From Fidelibacterota bacterium (GTDB lineage: Bacteria; Fidelibacterota; Marinisomatia; SCGC-AAA003-L08; D37C17): a stretch of 42,505 nt of DNA. The notes beneath the pieces are model-generated. The model searched no databases and was not told where the DNA came from. It was given only the letters and a program-made list of their open reading frames with translations. The stretch lies in assembly GCA_002717625.1 (NCBI GenBank), contig PBEF01000005.1:17430-59934 (forward strand). Reading direction: 5' to 3'. A program made the position numbers and the translations under genes. Within the stretch, counting starts at the first letter, position 1. Each line of letters begins with the position of its first letter. Of this stretch, positions 35,997 to 42,505 are shown in pieces.

Positions 35997-36959
35997 ATGA
36001 CTAAAGTTTTGGTTGCAGGTGGGGCAGGCTATATAGGCTCTCATATTGTTTATGAACTTATAGATGCCGGATTTGGTGTTTTGGTTTTAGATAATTTATC
36101 AACAGGACATATTGAAAATGTTGCTCCAAGAGCAAAGTTTGTTAATGGTAATATAAATGATGTGGAACTGATCGATTCATTATTAAAAGATATAGATGTT
36201 GTTATTCATTTAGCAGCTTCTAAAGCTGCTGGTGATTCTATGGTTAATCCTGAAGAATATTCTGAAAATAATATTATTCATTCTACATATCTTTTAAATA
36301 GTTGTTTGAAAAATAAGGTTAAAAAAATTATTTTCTCATCAACTGCTGCAGTTTATGGGTTTCCTCAATACTTGCCAATTGATGAAGAACATGATTTAAA
36401 ACCTATTAATTATTATGGTTTTACAAAATTGGTGATTGAGCAACAATTAAATTGGCTTTGTAAGCTTAAAAATATTAAAGTGGCATGTTTAAGATATTTT
36501 AATGCAGCAGGTTATGATAATAATGAAAGGGTAAAACAAAAAGAAAATAATCCGCAAAATTTATTACCTATAGTTATGGAAGTTGCCAATAGGAGCAGGA
36601 AAGAATTGGAAATTTATGGTAGTGATTATAATACAAAGGATGGTACGTGTATGAGAGATTACATTCATGTAAATGATCTTGCAACAGCACATGTTAAATC
36701 TATTAATGCCTTAGATGAGAAGAATCATATCACTTTAAATCTAGCAACAGGAAAAAGTTATTCTATTTTAGATGTTATTGCTGTAGCTAAAAGAGTAACA
36801 GGACGCCCTATTCCATATAAAATTGTTGATAGGAGGCCTGGTGATCCAGATAAATTATATTCTGATTCTATGAAAGCAAAAAATATTTTAAATTGGGAGC
36901 CCAAATTTTCTGATTTAGATACAATAATCAATTCAATGTGGAAAATATATAAGAATTAA
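35997..36959 (+). CDS. galE: UDP-glucose 4-epimerase
   Basis: GalE interconverts UDP-glucose and UDP-galactose, or UDP-GlcNAc and UDP-GalNAc. The 320-residue SDR has AGGAGYIGSHIVYEL at residues 7-21, LDNLSTGH, SSTAAVYG, the catalytic YYGFTKL (YxxxK), ACLRYFNAAGYD and the typical GTCMRDYIHVNDLATAH. The C-terminal DRRPGDPDKLYSDSMKAK is complete. Its stop codon is separated by a single base from the stop of the minus-strand gene that follows, so no separate terminator fits between them. Confidence 0.94.
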   Translation: MTKVLVAGGAGYIGSHIVYELIDAGFGVLVLDNLSTGHIENVAPRAKFVNGNINDVELIDSLLKDIDVVIHLAASKAAGDSMVNPEEYSENNIIHSTYLLNSCLKNKVKKIIFSSTAAVYGFPQYLPIDEEHDLKPINYYGFTKLVIEQQLNWLCKLKNIKVACLRYFNAAGYDNNERVKQKENNPQNLLPIVMEVANRSRKELEIYGSDYNTKDGTCMRDYIHVNDLATAHVKSINALDEKNHITLNLATGKSYSILDVIAVAKRVTGRPIPYKIVDRRPGDPDKLYSDSMKAKNILNWEPKFSDLDTIINSMWKIYKN

Positions 36960-36960
36960 T

Positions 36961-37374
36961 TTATTTTTTATCCTCTTCTTGATATATTTTTTTTCTAATA
37001 TTACTTGTTGAATAGTTGTGGTCTCTTTTATGGTAATAAATTTTGATATTTAAATCATCTCCCGTAAATGATTTATTAATATAGTCTGATCCTAATATTC
37101 TAATATTAGGTTTTATTTTTTTTAATAAGCTGTATAGTTCATTTTCAGTGCTATACTCTATAATCTCATCAATGTATTTTACAGCTTCTAGTTGAATTTT
37201 TCTTTCTTGAAATGATTGGATAGGTTTGTTTTTCTCAGGTCTATCTATTGTGGGGTCTGTTTGGAGGCCAACAATCAGATGATCACACTGATTCTTAGCA
37301 TCTTTCAGCATTATAATATGTCCTGCATGAAGAAGGTCAAAGCAGCTACAAGTAAATCCAATTTTTTCCCCCAT
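36961..37374 (-). CDS. Small cytidylyltransferase-like protein (TagD/RfaE2-type fold)
   Basis: This is the only minus-strand gene in the window. The 137-residue protein has the nucleotidyltransferase HxGH motif in CSCFDLLHAGHIIML near residue 9, LIVGLQTDPTIDRPEKNKP and a C-terminal STSNIRKKI that resembles the ISSTxIR loop. It would transfer a CMP or AMP group to a phosphorylated alcohol or sugar. TagD (CDP-glycerol), RfaE2 (ADP-heptose) and phosphocholine-type enzymes share this fold, and the substrate cannot be chosen. Its stop is one base from the galE stop. It may activate a non-sugar decoration for the surface polymer. Confidence 0.82.
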   Translation of the reverse strand: MGEKIGFTCSCFDLLHAGHIIMLKDAKNQCDHLIVGLQTDPTIDRPEKNKPIQSFQERKIQLEAVKYIDEIIEYSTENELYSLLKKIKPNIRILGSDYINKSFTGDDLNIKIYYHKRDHNYSTSNIRKKIYQEEDKK

Positions 37375-37383
37375 ATTTTTTTG

Positions 37384-37402
37384 CTCTATATCTTTAATAG
37401 AG
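37384..37402. repeat. Short inverted repeat between divergent genes
   Basis: CTCTAT (37384-37389) and ATAGAG (37397-37402) flank a 7-base centre. They lie in the 73-base region between the minus-strand cytidylyltransferase and the plus-strand Wzi-like gene, a fair position for an operator or a small hairpin. A 6-bp match could be chance in this AT-rich DNA. Confidence 0.3.
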
Positions 37403-37410
37403 ATAACCTT

Positions 37411-37441
37411 TAATTTATTGGTTTAATTTATATTAATTTAT
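37411..37441. repeat. Three TAATTTAT repeats upstream of the Wzi-like gene
   Basis: TAATTTAT occurs at 37411, 37424 and 37434, at intervals of 13 and 10 bases, ending 7 bases before the ATG at 37448. The spacing is near one helical turn, but the base bias makes chance repeats likely. Confidence 0.3.
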
Positions 37442-37447
37442 AGTGTA

Positions 37448-38656
37448 ATGAAACAATCTTTTAAAAATGTTATTTTGATGTTGTTCTTAGGTATTTCTTT
37501 ATCATCAAGTAATTATAGTTTTAGTATTGATGAAGAAGGTGCTTTTTCTATACCATTTAGATGGAGTAGAAATATTAATGAATATTTATCATTTAAGCAT
37601 GTTTATCGTTTGTACCATACATCGCATCCTCATTTTCAAAATTTATATACATCAAATGATGCAGAGTCTTCTAGTGAGTATGAATCTCATTTAACAGGAG
37701 TTGTACAAACAAGTATCTTGGAATATAAAAAAAATAATTTAAAGTTAGCTATAGGTAAGGATTATATTAATAATAATAACGACCTGTTTTTTTCAAATAA
37801 TTCATTTCCACTAAATCATTTTATGTTTAGTTTCTCAAAAAGCAGGATAAATTATAATTACTATATTATAAGGTTGAATGATGATGCTGACCCTGTAAAA
37901 ATAACACGTCATCTCTATTATAGGGATTTGCTTGTTAAAATTAATAATAGTTTATCCATTAATTTTTCTGAGGCTATGCTTGTTACTGGTTATAATAGAA
38001 CACTTGATTGGTATTATTTAACACCAGGTTCAATGTTTGGAATTGAATCTCAGCATAATAAACATGAAATTCAAGAAGATAATCCTAATGCCTTCCTTGG
38101 GTTTGGGTTTGATTATCAAATTAATAATAATTATAAGCTTGAAAGTAGAATTGTTATTGATGATTTTCAAAAGGATTCAGCTGGCAGAAAAATACATGAA
38201 GATGTCTTTGGATTATTATTAGGATTGATTTATGATAAAGATAAAATTCGTTTTTCAGTAGAATATCAGTATGCTAGTCCTTGGCTATATACGAATATGA
38301 ATCCATCAGCATATTACGAGAATTACAACTATCCTATTGGACTTAGGTATCCTAATTCTCATATGCTTAAAATTGATTTAGAATATCAATTTGATTCTGC
38401 TATTATCACATCTTCTGTTTTATTTGGTGAAAAAGGAGATCAGAATATTAATACAGTTTGGAGTTCAGAAAATAACAATGTTGATAATTTTGGTTTTATG
38501 TATACTATAGATCCAGAGATTTATTTCAAGTATGATTTTTTATCTAAAAATAAATTTATTCCAGATGTTTTATTGTTTCACAATTGGAGGGAATCTGATA
38601 AAACTGATTTAGTATTAGAATGGTCATTTTCATTTAATAATAAGGGAGGAATATGA
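37448..38656 (+). CDS. Wzi-like capsule assembly outer-membrane barrel
   Basis: The 402-residue protein has a signal peptide (about residues 5-26) and a beta-rich, aromatic body with alternating strand patterns. The family-like blocks HLYYRDLLVKINNSLSINFSEAML and NAFLGFGFDYQINNNY followed by RIVIDDFQKD resemble the capsule-assembly Wzi family seen in Bacteroidota and relatives. The C-terminus ends in a strand-like VLEWSFSF, as barrels often do. Wzi binds secreted capsule at the cell surface, so it supports a diderm envelope. It overlaps ugd by 4 bases (ATGA). Confidence 0.75.
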   Translation: MKQSFKNVILMLFLGISLSSSNYSFSIDEEGAFSIPFRWSRNINEYLSFKHVYRLYHTSHPHFQNLYTSNDAESSSEYESHLTGVVQTSILEYKKNNLKLAIGKDYINNNNDLFFSNNSFPLNHFMFSFSKSRINYNYYIIRLNDDADPVKITRHLYYRDLLVKINNSLSINFSEAMLVTGYNRTLDWYYLTPGSMFGIESQHNKHEIQEDNPNAFLGFGFDYQINNNYKLESRIVIDDFQKDSAGRKIHEDVFGLLLGLIYDKDKIRFSVEYQYASPWLYTNMNPSAYYENYNYPIGLRYPNSHMLKIDLEYQFDSAIITSSVLFGEKGDQNINTVWSSENNNVDNFGFMYTIDPEIYFKYDFLSKNKFIPDVLLFHNWRESDKTDLVLEWSFSFNNKGGI

Positions 38657-39981
38657 AGATAACGGTTGTGGGTACAGGTTATGTAGGGCTTGTTACAGGA
38701 GCATGTTTTGCAAACGTTGGTAATGAAGTTATATGTGCTGATATAAATGAAGATAAAATAAAATTATTAAATAAAAGTCAAATTCCTATTTATGAGCCAG
38801 GCCTATCAAAAATCATTGTAAATGCCACTGATAATAATGCTATTGTATTTAGTTCGGATATTAAAGATTCAATTGAAAAATCTAATATTGTATTTCTTGC
38901 TGTTGGTACTCCTATGAATAAAGATGGCTCGTCTAATTTAGAGTTTATTTATACCGCTGCAAAAGATATTGGCCGATATATTAATAATGAAAAAGTTATT
39001 GTGACCAAGTCAACTATTCCTGTTGGTACTACATTGAGGATAAAAAATATTATACAGTCTGAACTTGATAAAAGAAAAGTGAATATTAAATTTGATATTG
39101 CTAATAATCCTGAATTCTTAAAGGAAGGGAAAGCAGTTGATGATTTTAATTCTCCTGATCGTATTGTTATAGGTTTAGAAAATGATAATATAAAATCTGT
39201 TTTTAGAGATTTATATAAGCCTTTTTCTATAAATCATGAAAAGATAATATTTATGGATATTGCAAGTTCTGAATTAACAAAATATGCAGCTAATGCGATG
39301 TTGGCAACTAAAATTTCTTTTATTAATGAGATGGCAATTATTGCTGAAAAATTAGGAGCTGATATTAATATGGTTAGAAATGGAATTGGGAGCGATAGGA
39401 GAATAGGTTATAAATTTATTTATCCAAGTGTAGGCTATGGTGGAAGTTGTTTTCCTAAAGATATTAAATCTATAATAAATTTTTCTAATGATGCTGAATA
39501 TAATCCGCAAATCTTAAGTGCTGTAGATGATGTTAATAAAAAGCAAAAAGAATATTTTTTTGATAAAATTATTACAAGGTTTGATAATAATATAAAGGGA
39601 ATGCAATTTGGAATATGGGGTTTATCTTTTAAGCCTGGAACAGATGATATGAGAGAATCAGCAAGTGTATATATTGTTAAGCAGCTGATTAATAAAGGTG
39701 CATCTGTTAAGGTTTATGACCCTAAAGCTATGGATAATGCAAAAAATAATTATTTTAGTAAGCTTGATAACTTGGAATATTGTGATTGTAAATATGATGT
39801 TGTTGATCAATCAGATGCACTTATTTTAATAACTGAGTGGCCTGAATTTAGAAGCCCTGATTTCCAGTTAATTAAAAATAAACTTAATAGTTCTATTATT
39901 TTTGATGGTAGAAATCAGTTTGATGCTTCTCTGATGAAAAAAATAGGTTTTGAATATCACCAGATAGGTAAGAGAGCATGA
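38653..39981 (+). CDS. ugd: UDP-glucose 6-dehydrogenase
   Basis: Ugd oxidises UDP-glucose twice to UDP-glucuronate with NAD. The 442-residue protein has VVGTGYVGLVTGACFANVG at the start, PIYEPGLSKII, AVGTPMNKDGSSNL, the NNPEFLKEGKAVDDF block and the catalytic cysteine C266 in YGGSCFPKDI. The C-terminal domain carries WGLSFKPGTDDMRESAS and ALILITEWPEF. The product can feed the UDP-glucuronate 4-epimerase encoded at 17659-18648. Related UDP-GlcNAc or UDP-ManNAc dehydrogenases are less likely given the motifs. The ddl start overlaps its stop (ATGA). Confidence 0.93.
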   Translation: MKITVVGTGYVGLVTGACFANVGNEVICADINEDKIKLLNKSQIPIYEPGLSKIIVNATDNNAIVFSSDIKDSIEKSNIVFLAVGTPMNKDGSSNLEFIYTAAKDIGRYINNEKVIVTKSTIPVGTTLRIKNIIQSELDKRKVNIKFDIANNPEFLKEGKAVDDFNSPDRIVIGLENDNIKSVFRDLYKPFSINHEKIIFMDIASSELTKYAANAMLATKISFINEMAIIAEKLGADINMVRNGIGSDRRIGYKFIYPSVGYGGSCFPKDIKSIINFSNDAEYNPQILSAVDDVNKKQKEYFFDKIITRFDNNIKGMQFGIWGLSFKPGTDDMRESASVYIVKQLINKGASVKVYDPKAMDNAKNNYFSKLDNLEYCDCKYDVVDQSDALILITEWPEFRSPDFQLIKNKLNSSIIFDGRNQFDASLMKKIGFEYHQIGKRA

Positions 39982-40916
39982 ACTTAGCGGTTGTTTCTGG
40001 CGGAACCTCTAGTGAGAGGGAGGTATCTATTAATACAGGTAAATCTGTTGTGATTGCTTTAAAGGATTCTCCAAATGTATTTTCTTTTGATTTTAAGGGA
40101 GATTATGATTTGCTTTTATCTCAACTTAAATCTAATGATATTGATTTAGTTTTTAATGCTTTGCATGGTGGAGATGGAGAAGATGGCACTTTTCAGTTTT
40201 TTTTAGAACGCAATTCTATTTGTTATACAGGCTCAGATTCAAAATCTTCAAAAATAGCAATGGATAAACATTTAACAAAGAAAATATGTTTAGATTGTAA
40301 TATTCCTACGGCAAAATGGAAGTATTTTAAATCTGCAGACATGCGCAAAATAAATTTTACTGATTTGGCTAATCAATTTTCTAGAGGATGTGTTATTAAG
40401 CCTGCTAGAGAAGGATCTTCTGTAGGAATGCATATTTTAAATACTAATATAGGTAATTTAAACCAGTTGAATATTCAGAATGTTTTTAATGCTGTGTTTG
40501 AAATTTCCAATGATGTGATTATTGAGGATTACATTAAAGGAAGGGAGCTGACTGTTGGAATTTTAGGCTTAGAGGCGCTTCCAGTAGTAGAAGTTTTCCC
40601 TAAAAATTTTTTTTATGACTATTCTTCAAAATATCAAAAAGGGGAGTGTGAATATGAGGTACCTGCAGATTTAAATAAAGATTATGAGTGTAATATTAAA
40701 GAGTATGCTTTGAAGTTGCATAAAATGATTGGATGTCATGCTTATAGTCGTGTAGATTTTCTAATGGATGAGCAATGTAATATTTTTACATTAGAGATTA
40801 ATACGTTGCCTGGCTTAACAGATACTAGTCTTCTTCCCAAGGCTACAGCTAGTATTGATATGTCTTATTATGATACGATAAATAAAATTATAGATTTCTC
40901 TTTTAATAAAAATTAA
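39978..40916 (+). CDS. ddl: D-alanine-D-alanine ligase
   Basis: Ddl makes the D-Ala-D-Ala dipeptide for peptidoglycan. The 312-residue ATP-grasp protein has VSGGTSSEREVSINTG, ALHGGDGEDGTFQ, CYTGSDSKSSKIAMDKHLTK, IKPAREGSSVGM, HAYSRVDF and EINTLPGLTDTSLLPKA, the complete family set. The tight ATGA overlap with ugd shows that cell-wall and capsule genes share a transcript here. It is a full-length, ordinary enzyme. Confidence 0.96.
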   Translation: MNLAVVSGGTSSEREVSINTGKSVVIALKDSPNVFSFDFKGDYDLLLSQLKSNDIDLVFNALHGGDGEDGTFQFFLERNSICYTGSDSKSSKIAMDKHLTKKICLDCNIPTAKWKYFKSADMRKINFTDLANQFSRGCVIKPAREGSSVGMHILNTNIGNLNQLNIQNVFNAVFEISNDVIIEDYIKGRELTVGILGLEALPVVEVFPKNFFYDYSSKYQKGECEYEVPADLNKDYECNIKEYALKLHKMIGCHAYSRVDFLMDEQCNIFTLEINTLPGLTDTSLLPKATASIDMSYYDTINKIIDFSFNKN

Positions 40917-40926
40917 TTTTAAGATT

Positions 40927-42330
40927 ATGCAATTGAAGATTTACAATACATTAACTAAAATAAAAGAAGATTTTGTACCAGTCGATTCTAATCATGTTAG
41001 AATGTATACCTGTGGACCAACAGTATATAATTATGCTCATATTGGTAATGCTAGACCTGCTGTTGTTAGTGATTTGCTCGTAAGAGTTTTAAGATTTTTA
41101 TATCCTAAAGTTACATATGTCTCTAATATTACTGATATTGATGATAAAATTATTAAAGCTTCTGATGAAACTGGAGTAGAGATTGGAGTTATTACTGCAA
41201 AGTATGAAAAAATATATAATGAAGATATGCAATCTCTTAATGTTTTAAAGCCTGATAAGCAGCCTCATGCAACTGAGCATATAGATGATATGATTGCTTT
41301 AATAAAAAAGAATATTATTAATAATAAAGCTTATGAGTCTGAAGGACATGTTTTATTTGATGTTTCTTCATATCCATCATATGGAAAATTATCTAAAAGA
41401 GATGCTGATGATCAAATAGCTGGAAGTAGAGTTGCAGTTGCTAGTTATAAAAAAAATCCAGGAGACTTTATTTTATGGAAACCTAGCTCTGAAAATCAGC
41501 CAGGATGGGATTCTCCCTGGGGATTTGGAAGACCAGGATGGCATTTAGAATGTTCTGCTATGTCAGAGAATTGCTTAGGTATTCCGTTTGATATACATGG
41601 CGGGGGTATGGATCTTGTCTTTCCGCATCATGAAAATGAAATAGCGCAAAGCTGTGGTTCCTGCAATGAAGGTCATAATCCTCAAGCATATGTGAAATAC
41701 TGGATTCATAATGCTTTATTGAATATGGATGGGGAAAAGATGTCTAAGTCTTTGGGTAATATTTTATATATAAGAGATTTATTAAAAGAATATCCTGGTG
41801 AAGTGTTAAGACTTGCATTGTTATCTGCTCATTACAGGCAACCACTTAATTTGACTAAAGATGTTTTAGCCCAATCACAAGCCACGCTTAATCGTTTTTA
41901 TAGAAATCTTAATAAAAACGAATCTATTGATTCCTGCTCAGATTTTTTAGAATACTTACCAAATGGTTTTTTAGAGTCTATCTGTGATGATTTAAATACC
42001 TCTAAAGCTCTTGCTTCTTTAAACGAAATTTCAAAGAAACTATCTTCTTCATCTAGCTCTGAAGATAAAAAGAAATTTAAAACTCAGTTATTAGCATGCG
42101 GATATATTTTAGGGATACTGCAAGAAGAGCCTAGGCAATGGCTAGGTATAAGCAATGGCAGTGATTCTGCAGACTCCAAAACTGTCGAACAGTTAGTTCT
42201 AAATAGAGATACAGCGCGAAAAAATAAGGACTTTGAAAAAGCAGACCAAATTAGAAACGTATTGCTTGATATGGGAATAGAAATAGAAGACTCCCCTACT
42301 GGAACCGTCTGGAGAAAGATAAAAAAATAA
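40927..42330 (+). CDS. cysS: Cysteine-tRNA ligase
   Basis: CysRS charges tRNA-Cys. The 467-residue class I synthetase has the zinc-site C29 in TCGPTVYNYAHIGN (HIGH-type HIGN at 38-41), the GRPGWHLECSAMS and FPHHENEIAQSCG blocks that supply the other zinc ligands, and KMSKS at 271-275. The C-terminal anticodon-binding helical domain is present and ends in EDSPTGTVWR. A weak A7-TAA-T7 stretch covers its stop but is not a convincing terminator. Confidence 0.97.
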   Translation: MQLKIYNTLTKIKEDFVPVDSNHVRMYTCGPTVYNYAHIGNARPAVVSDLLVRVLRFLYPKVTYVSNITDIDDKIIKASDETGVEIGVITAKYEKIYNEDMQSLNVLKPDKQPHATEHIDDMIALIKKNIINNKAYESEGHVLFDVSSYPSYGKLSKRDADDQIAGSRVAVASYKKNPGDFILWKPSSENQPGWDSPWGFGRPGWHLECSAMSENCLGIPFDIHGGGMDLVFPHHENEIAQSCGSCNEGHNPQAYVKYWIHNALLNMDGEKMSKSLGNILYIRDLLKEYPGEVLRLALLSAHYRQPLNLTKDVLAQSQATLNRFYRNLNKNESIDSCSDFLEYLPNGFLESICDDLNTSKALASLNEISKKLSSSSSSEDKKKFKTQLLACGYILGILQEEPRQWLGISNGSDSADSKTVEQLVLNRDTARKNKDFEKADQIRNVLLDMGIEIEDSPTGTVWRKIKK

Positions 42331-42346
42331 TTTTTTTATTTACCTC

Positions 42347-42376
42347 TTGTAATAAAAGAAATAATATAATTATATT
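42347..42376 (+). promoter_or_regulatory. Possible promoter before tRNA-Thr
   Basis: TTGTAA (42347-42352) and TATATT (42371-42376) are 18 bases apart, a near-consensus sigma-70 layout, in the 101-base gap between cysS and the tRNA. AT-rich DNA often gives such matches, so this is only a candidate. Confidence 0.25.
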
Positions 42377-42414
42377 AATAGGCTATACTAGTGGCCTATT
42401 TGGTAAAATAGGTC
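42377..42414 (+). terminator. Overlapping hairpins between cysS and tRNA-Thr
   Basis: AATAGGC (42377-42383) pairs with GCCTATT (42394-42400), and the same GCCTATT can instead pair with AATAGGT (42407-42413) in a 9-bp stem with a GGTA loop (42393-42414). The second hairpin is followed, after TATGC, by TTTTT at 42420-42424. That layout fits a weak terminator of cysS or a leader structure of the tRNA; the gap before the T run weakens the terminator reading. Confidence 0.4.
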
Positions 42415-42431
42415 TATGCTTTTTGTTATTT

Positions 42432-42505
42432 GCCATTGTAGCTCAGTTGGCCAGAGCGGCTGATTTGTAATCAGCGGGTCGGGGGTTCGAATCCCTCCAA
42501 TGGCT
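42432..42505 (+). tRNA. trnT: tRNA-Thr (anticodon UGU)
   Basis: All four arms fold. The acceptor GCCATTG pairs with CAATGGC (42498-42504). The D stem is GCTC/GAGC and the anticodon stem GCTGA/TCAGC, with loop TTTGTAA giving UGU, which reads ACA. The T arm is GGGGG/CCCTC with loop TTCGAAT and one G-U pair. The variable loop is 5 bases. The discriminator T is the last base of the window, so whether CCA is encoded cannot be seen. Confidence 0.97.

Noticed and set aside
37216-37413. Plus-strand 65-codon frame opposite the cytidylyltransferase
   Set aside because: It is antisense to a protein with clear HxGH nucleotidyltransferase motifs and shows no features of its own.
38037-38222. Plus-strand 61-codon frame inside the Wzi-like gene
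   Set aside because: It is an out-of-frame shadow within a full-length gene that has a signal peptide and family-like blocks.
42321-42337. A7-TAA-T7 stretch at the cysS stop as a terminator
   Set aside because: A stem made only of A-T pairs with a 3-base loop is too weak to call, and such runs are expected at this base composition.
1-42505. Mobile elements, phage genes or CRISPR arrays
   Set aside because: No transposase, integrase, Cas-like protein, long terminal inverted repeats or regularly spaced repeats were seen.

Overview
The window is an AT-rich (roughly 70-75% A+T by eye), very densely packed stretch of a bacterial chromosome that uses the standard code, with TAA, TAG and TGA all acting as stops. 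The bacterium is probably diderm: the window encodes a Wzi-like outer-membrane capsule protein, a Wzc-type capsule kinase, a candidate LolA-like carrier and a periplasmic HtrA-type protease. The small intergenic gaps, AT bias, cyclase-TPR-zinc-ribbon proteins and purine/ruv/ftsK content fit a marine member of the FCB-like bacteria, for example a Marinimicrobia/SAR406 relative. That taxonomic guess is inference only. I saw no insertion sequence, phage gene or CRISPR array.

Region 1 (1-4596) holds two adjacent class III nucleotidyl cyclase proteins with TPR regions and C-terminal zinc ribbons, the first cut by the window edge, followed by a secreted sphingomyelinase-like phosphodiesterase. The second cyclase has Asn where the transition-state Arg should be, while the first keeps that Arg but has an altered second metal-binding turn. 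The pair may therefore form one active site as a heterodimer.

Region 2 (4601-17644) is housekeeping: truA, an HtrA protease, purine synthesis (purB, purC, purS, purQ) with pssA between them, a DUF4321-like membrane protein, tatA (57 codons), yebC, ruvC-ruvA, gcvT, ftsK, a candidate lolA-like gene and a multi-pass flippase-like membrane protein.

Region 3 (17659-39981) is a large surface-polysaccharide (capsule or O-antigen) locus of the Wzy-dependent type. It carries sugar nucleotide enzymes (UDP-glucuronate 4-epimerase, DegT aminotransferase, CapE/CapF/CapG for UDP-L-FucNAc with a cupin gene inserted, GalE, Ugd), an initiating phosphoglycosyl transferase of the WecA/MraY family, several glycosyltransferases, Wzx, Wzy, the Wzc kinase with a PHP-type phosphatase, an SLBB export protein, a CapA-like protein, a TupA-like ATP-grasp protein and a Wzi-like barrel. 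One small cytidylyltransferase gene (36961-37374) is the only minus-strand gene.

Region 4 (39978-42505) returns to housekeeping with ddl, cysS and a tRNA-Thr(UGU) at the very end.

From base 3 to 36959 all genes lie on the plus strand, mostly overlapping or separated by fewer than 30 bases. Only four gaps (18649-18712, 35933-35996, 37375-37447, 42331-42431) are long enough to hold an ordinary promoter, and no gap exceeds 300 bases. The DegT gene at 18713 lacks any ATG, GTG or TTG at its expected N-terminus and appears to start at ATT behind a Shine-Dalgarno-like AAGGT.
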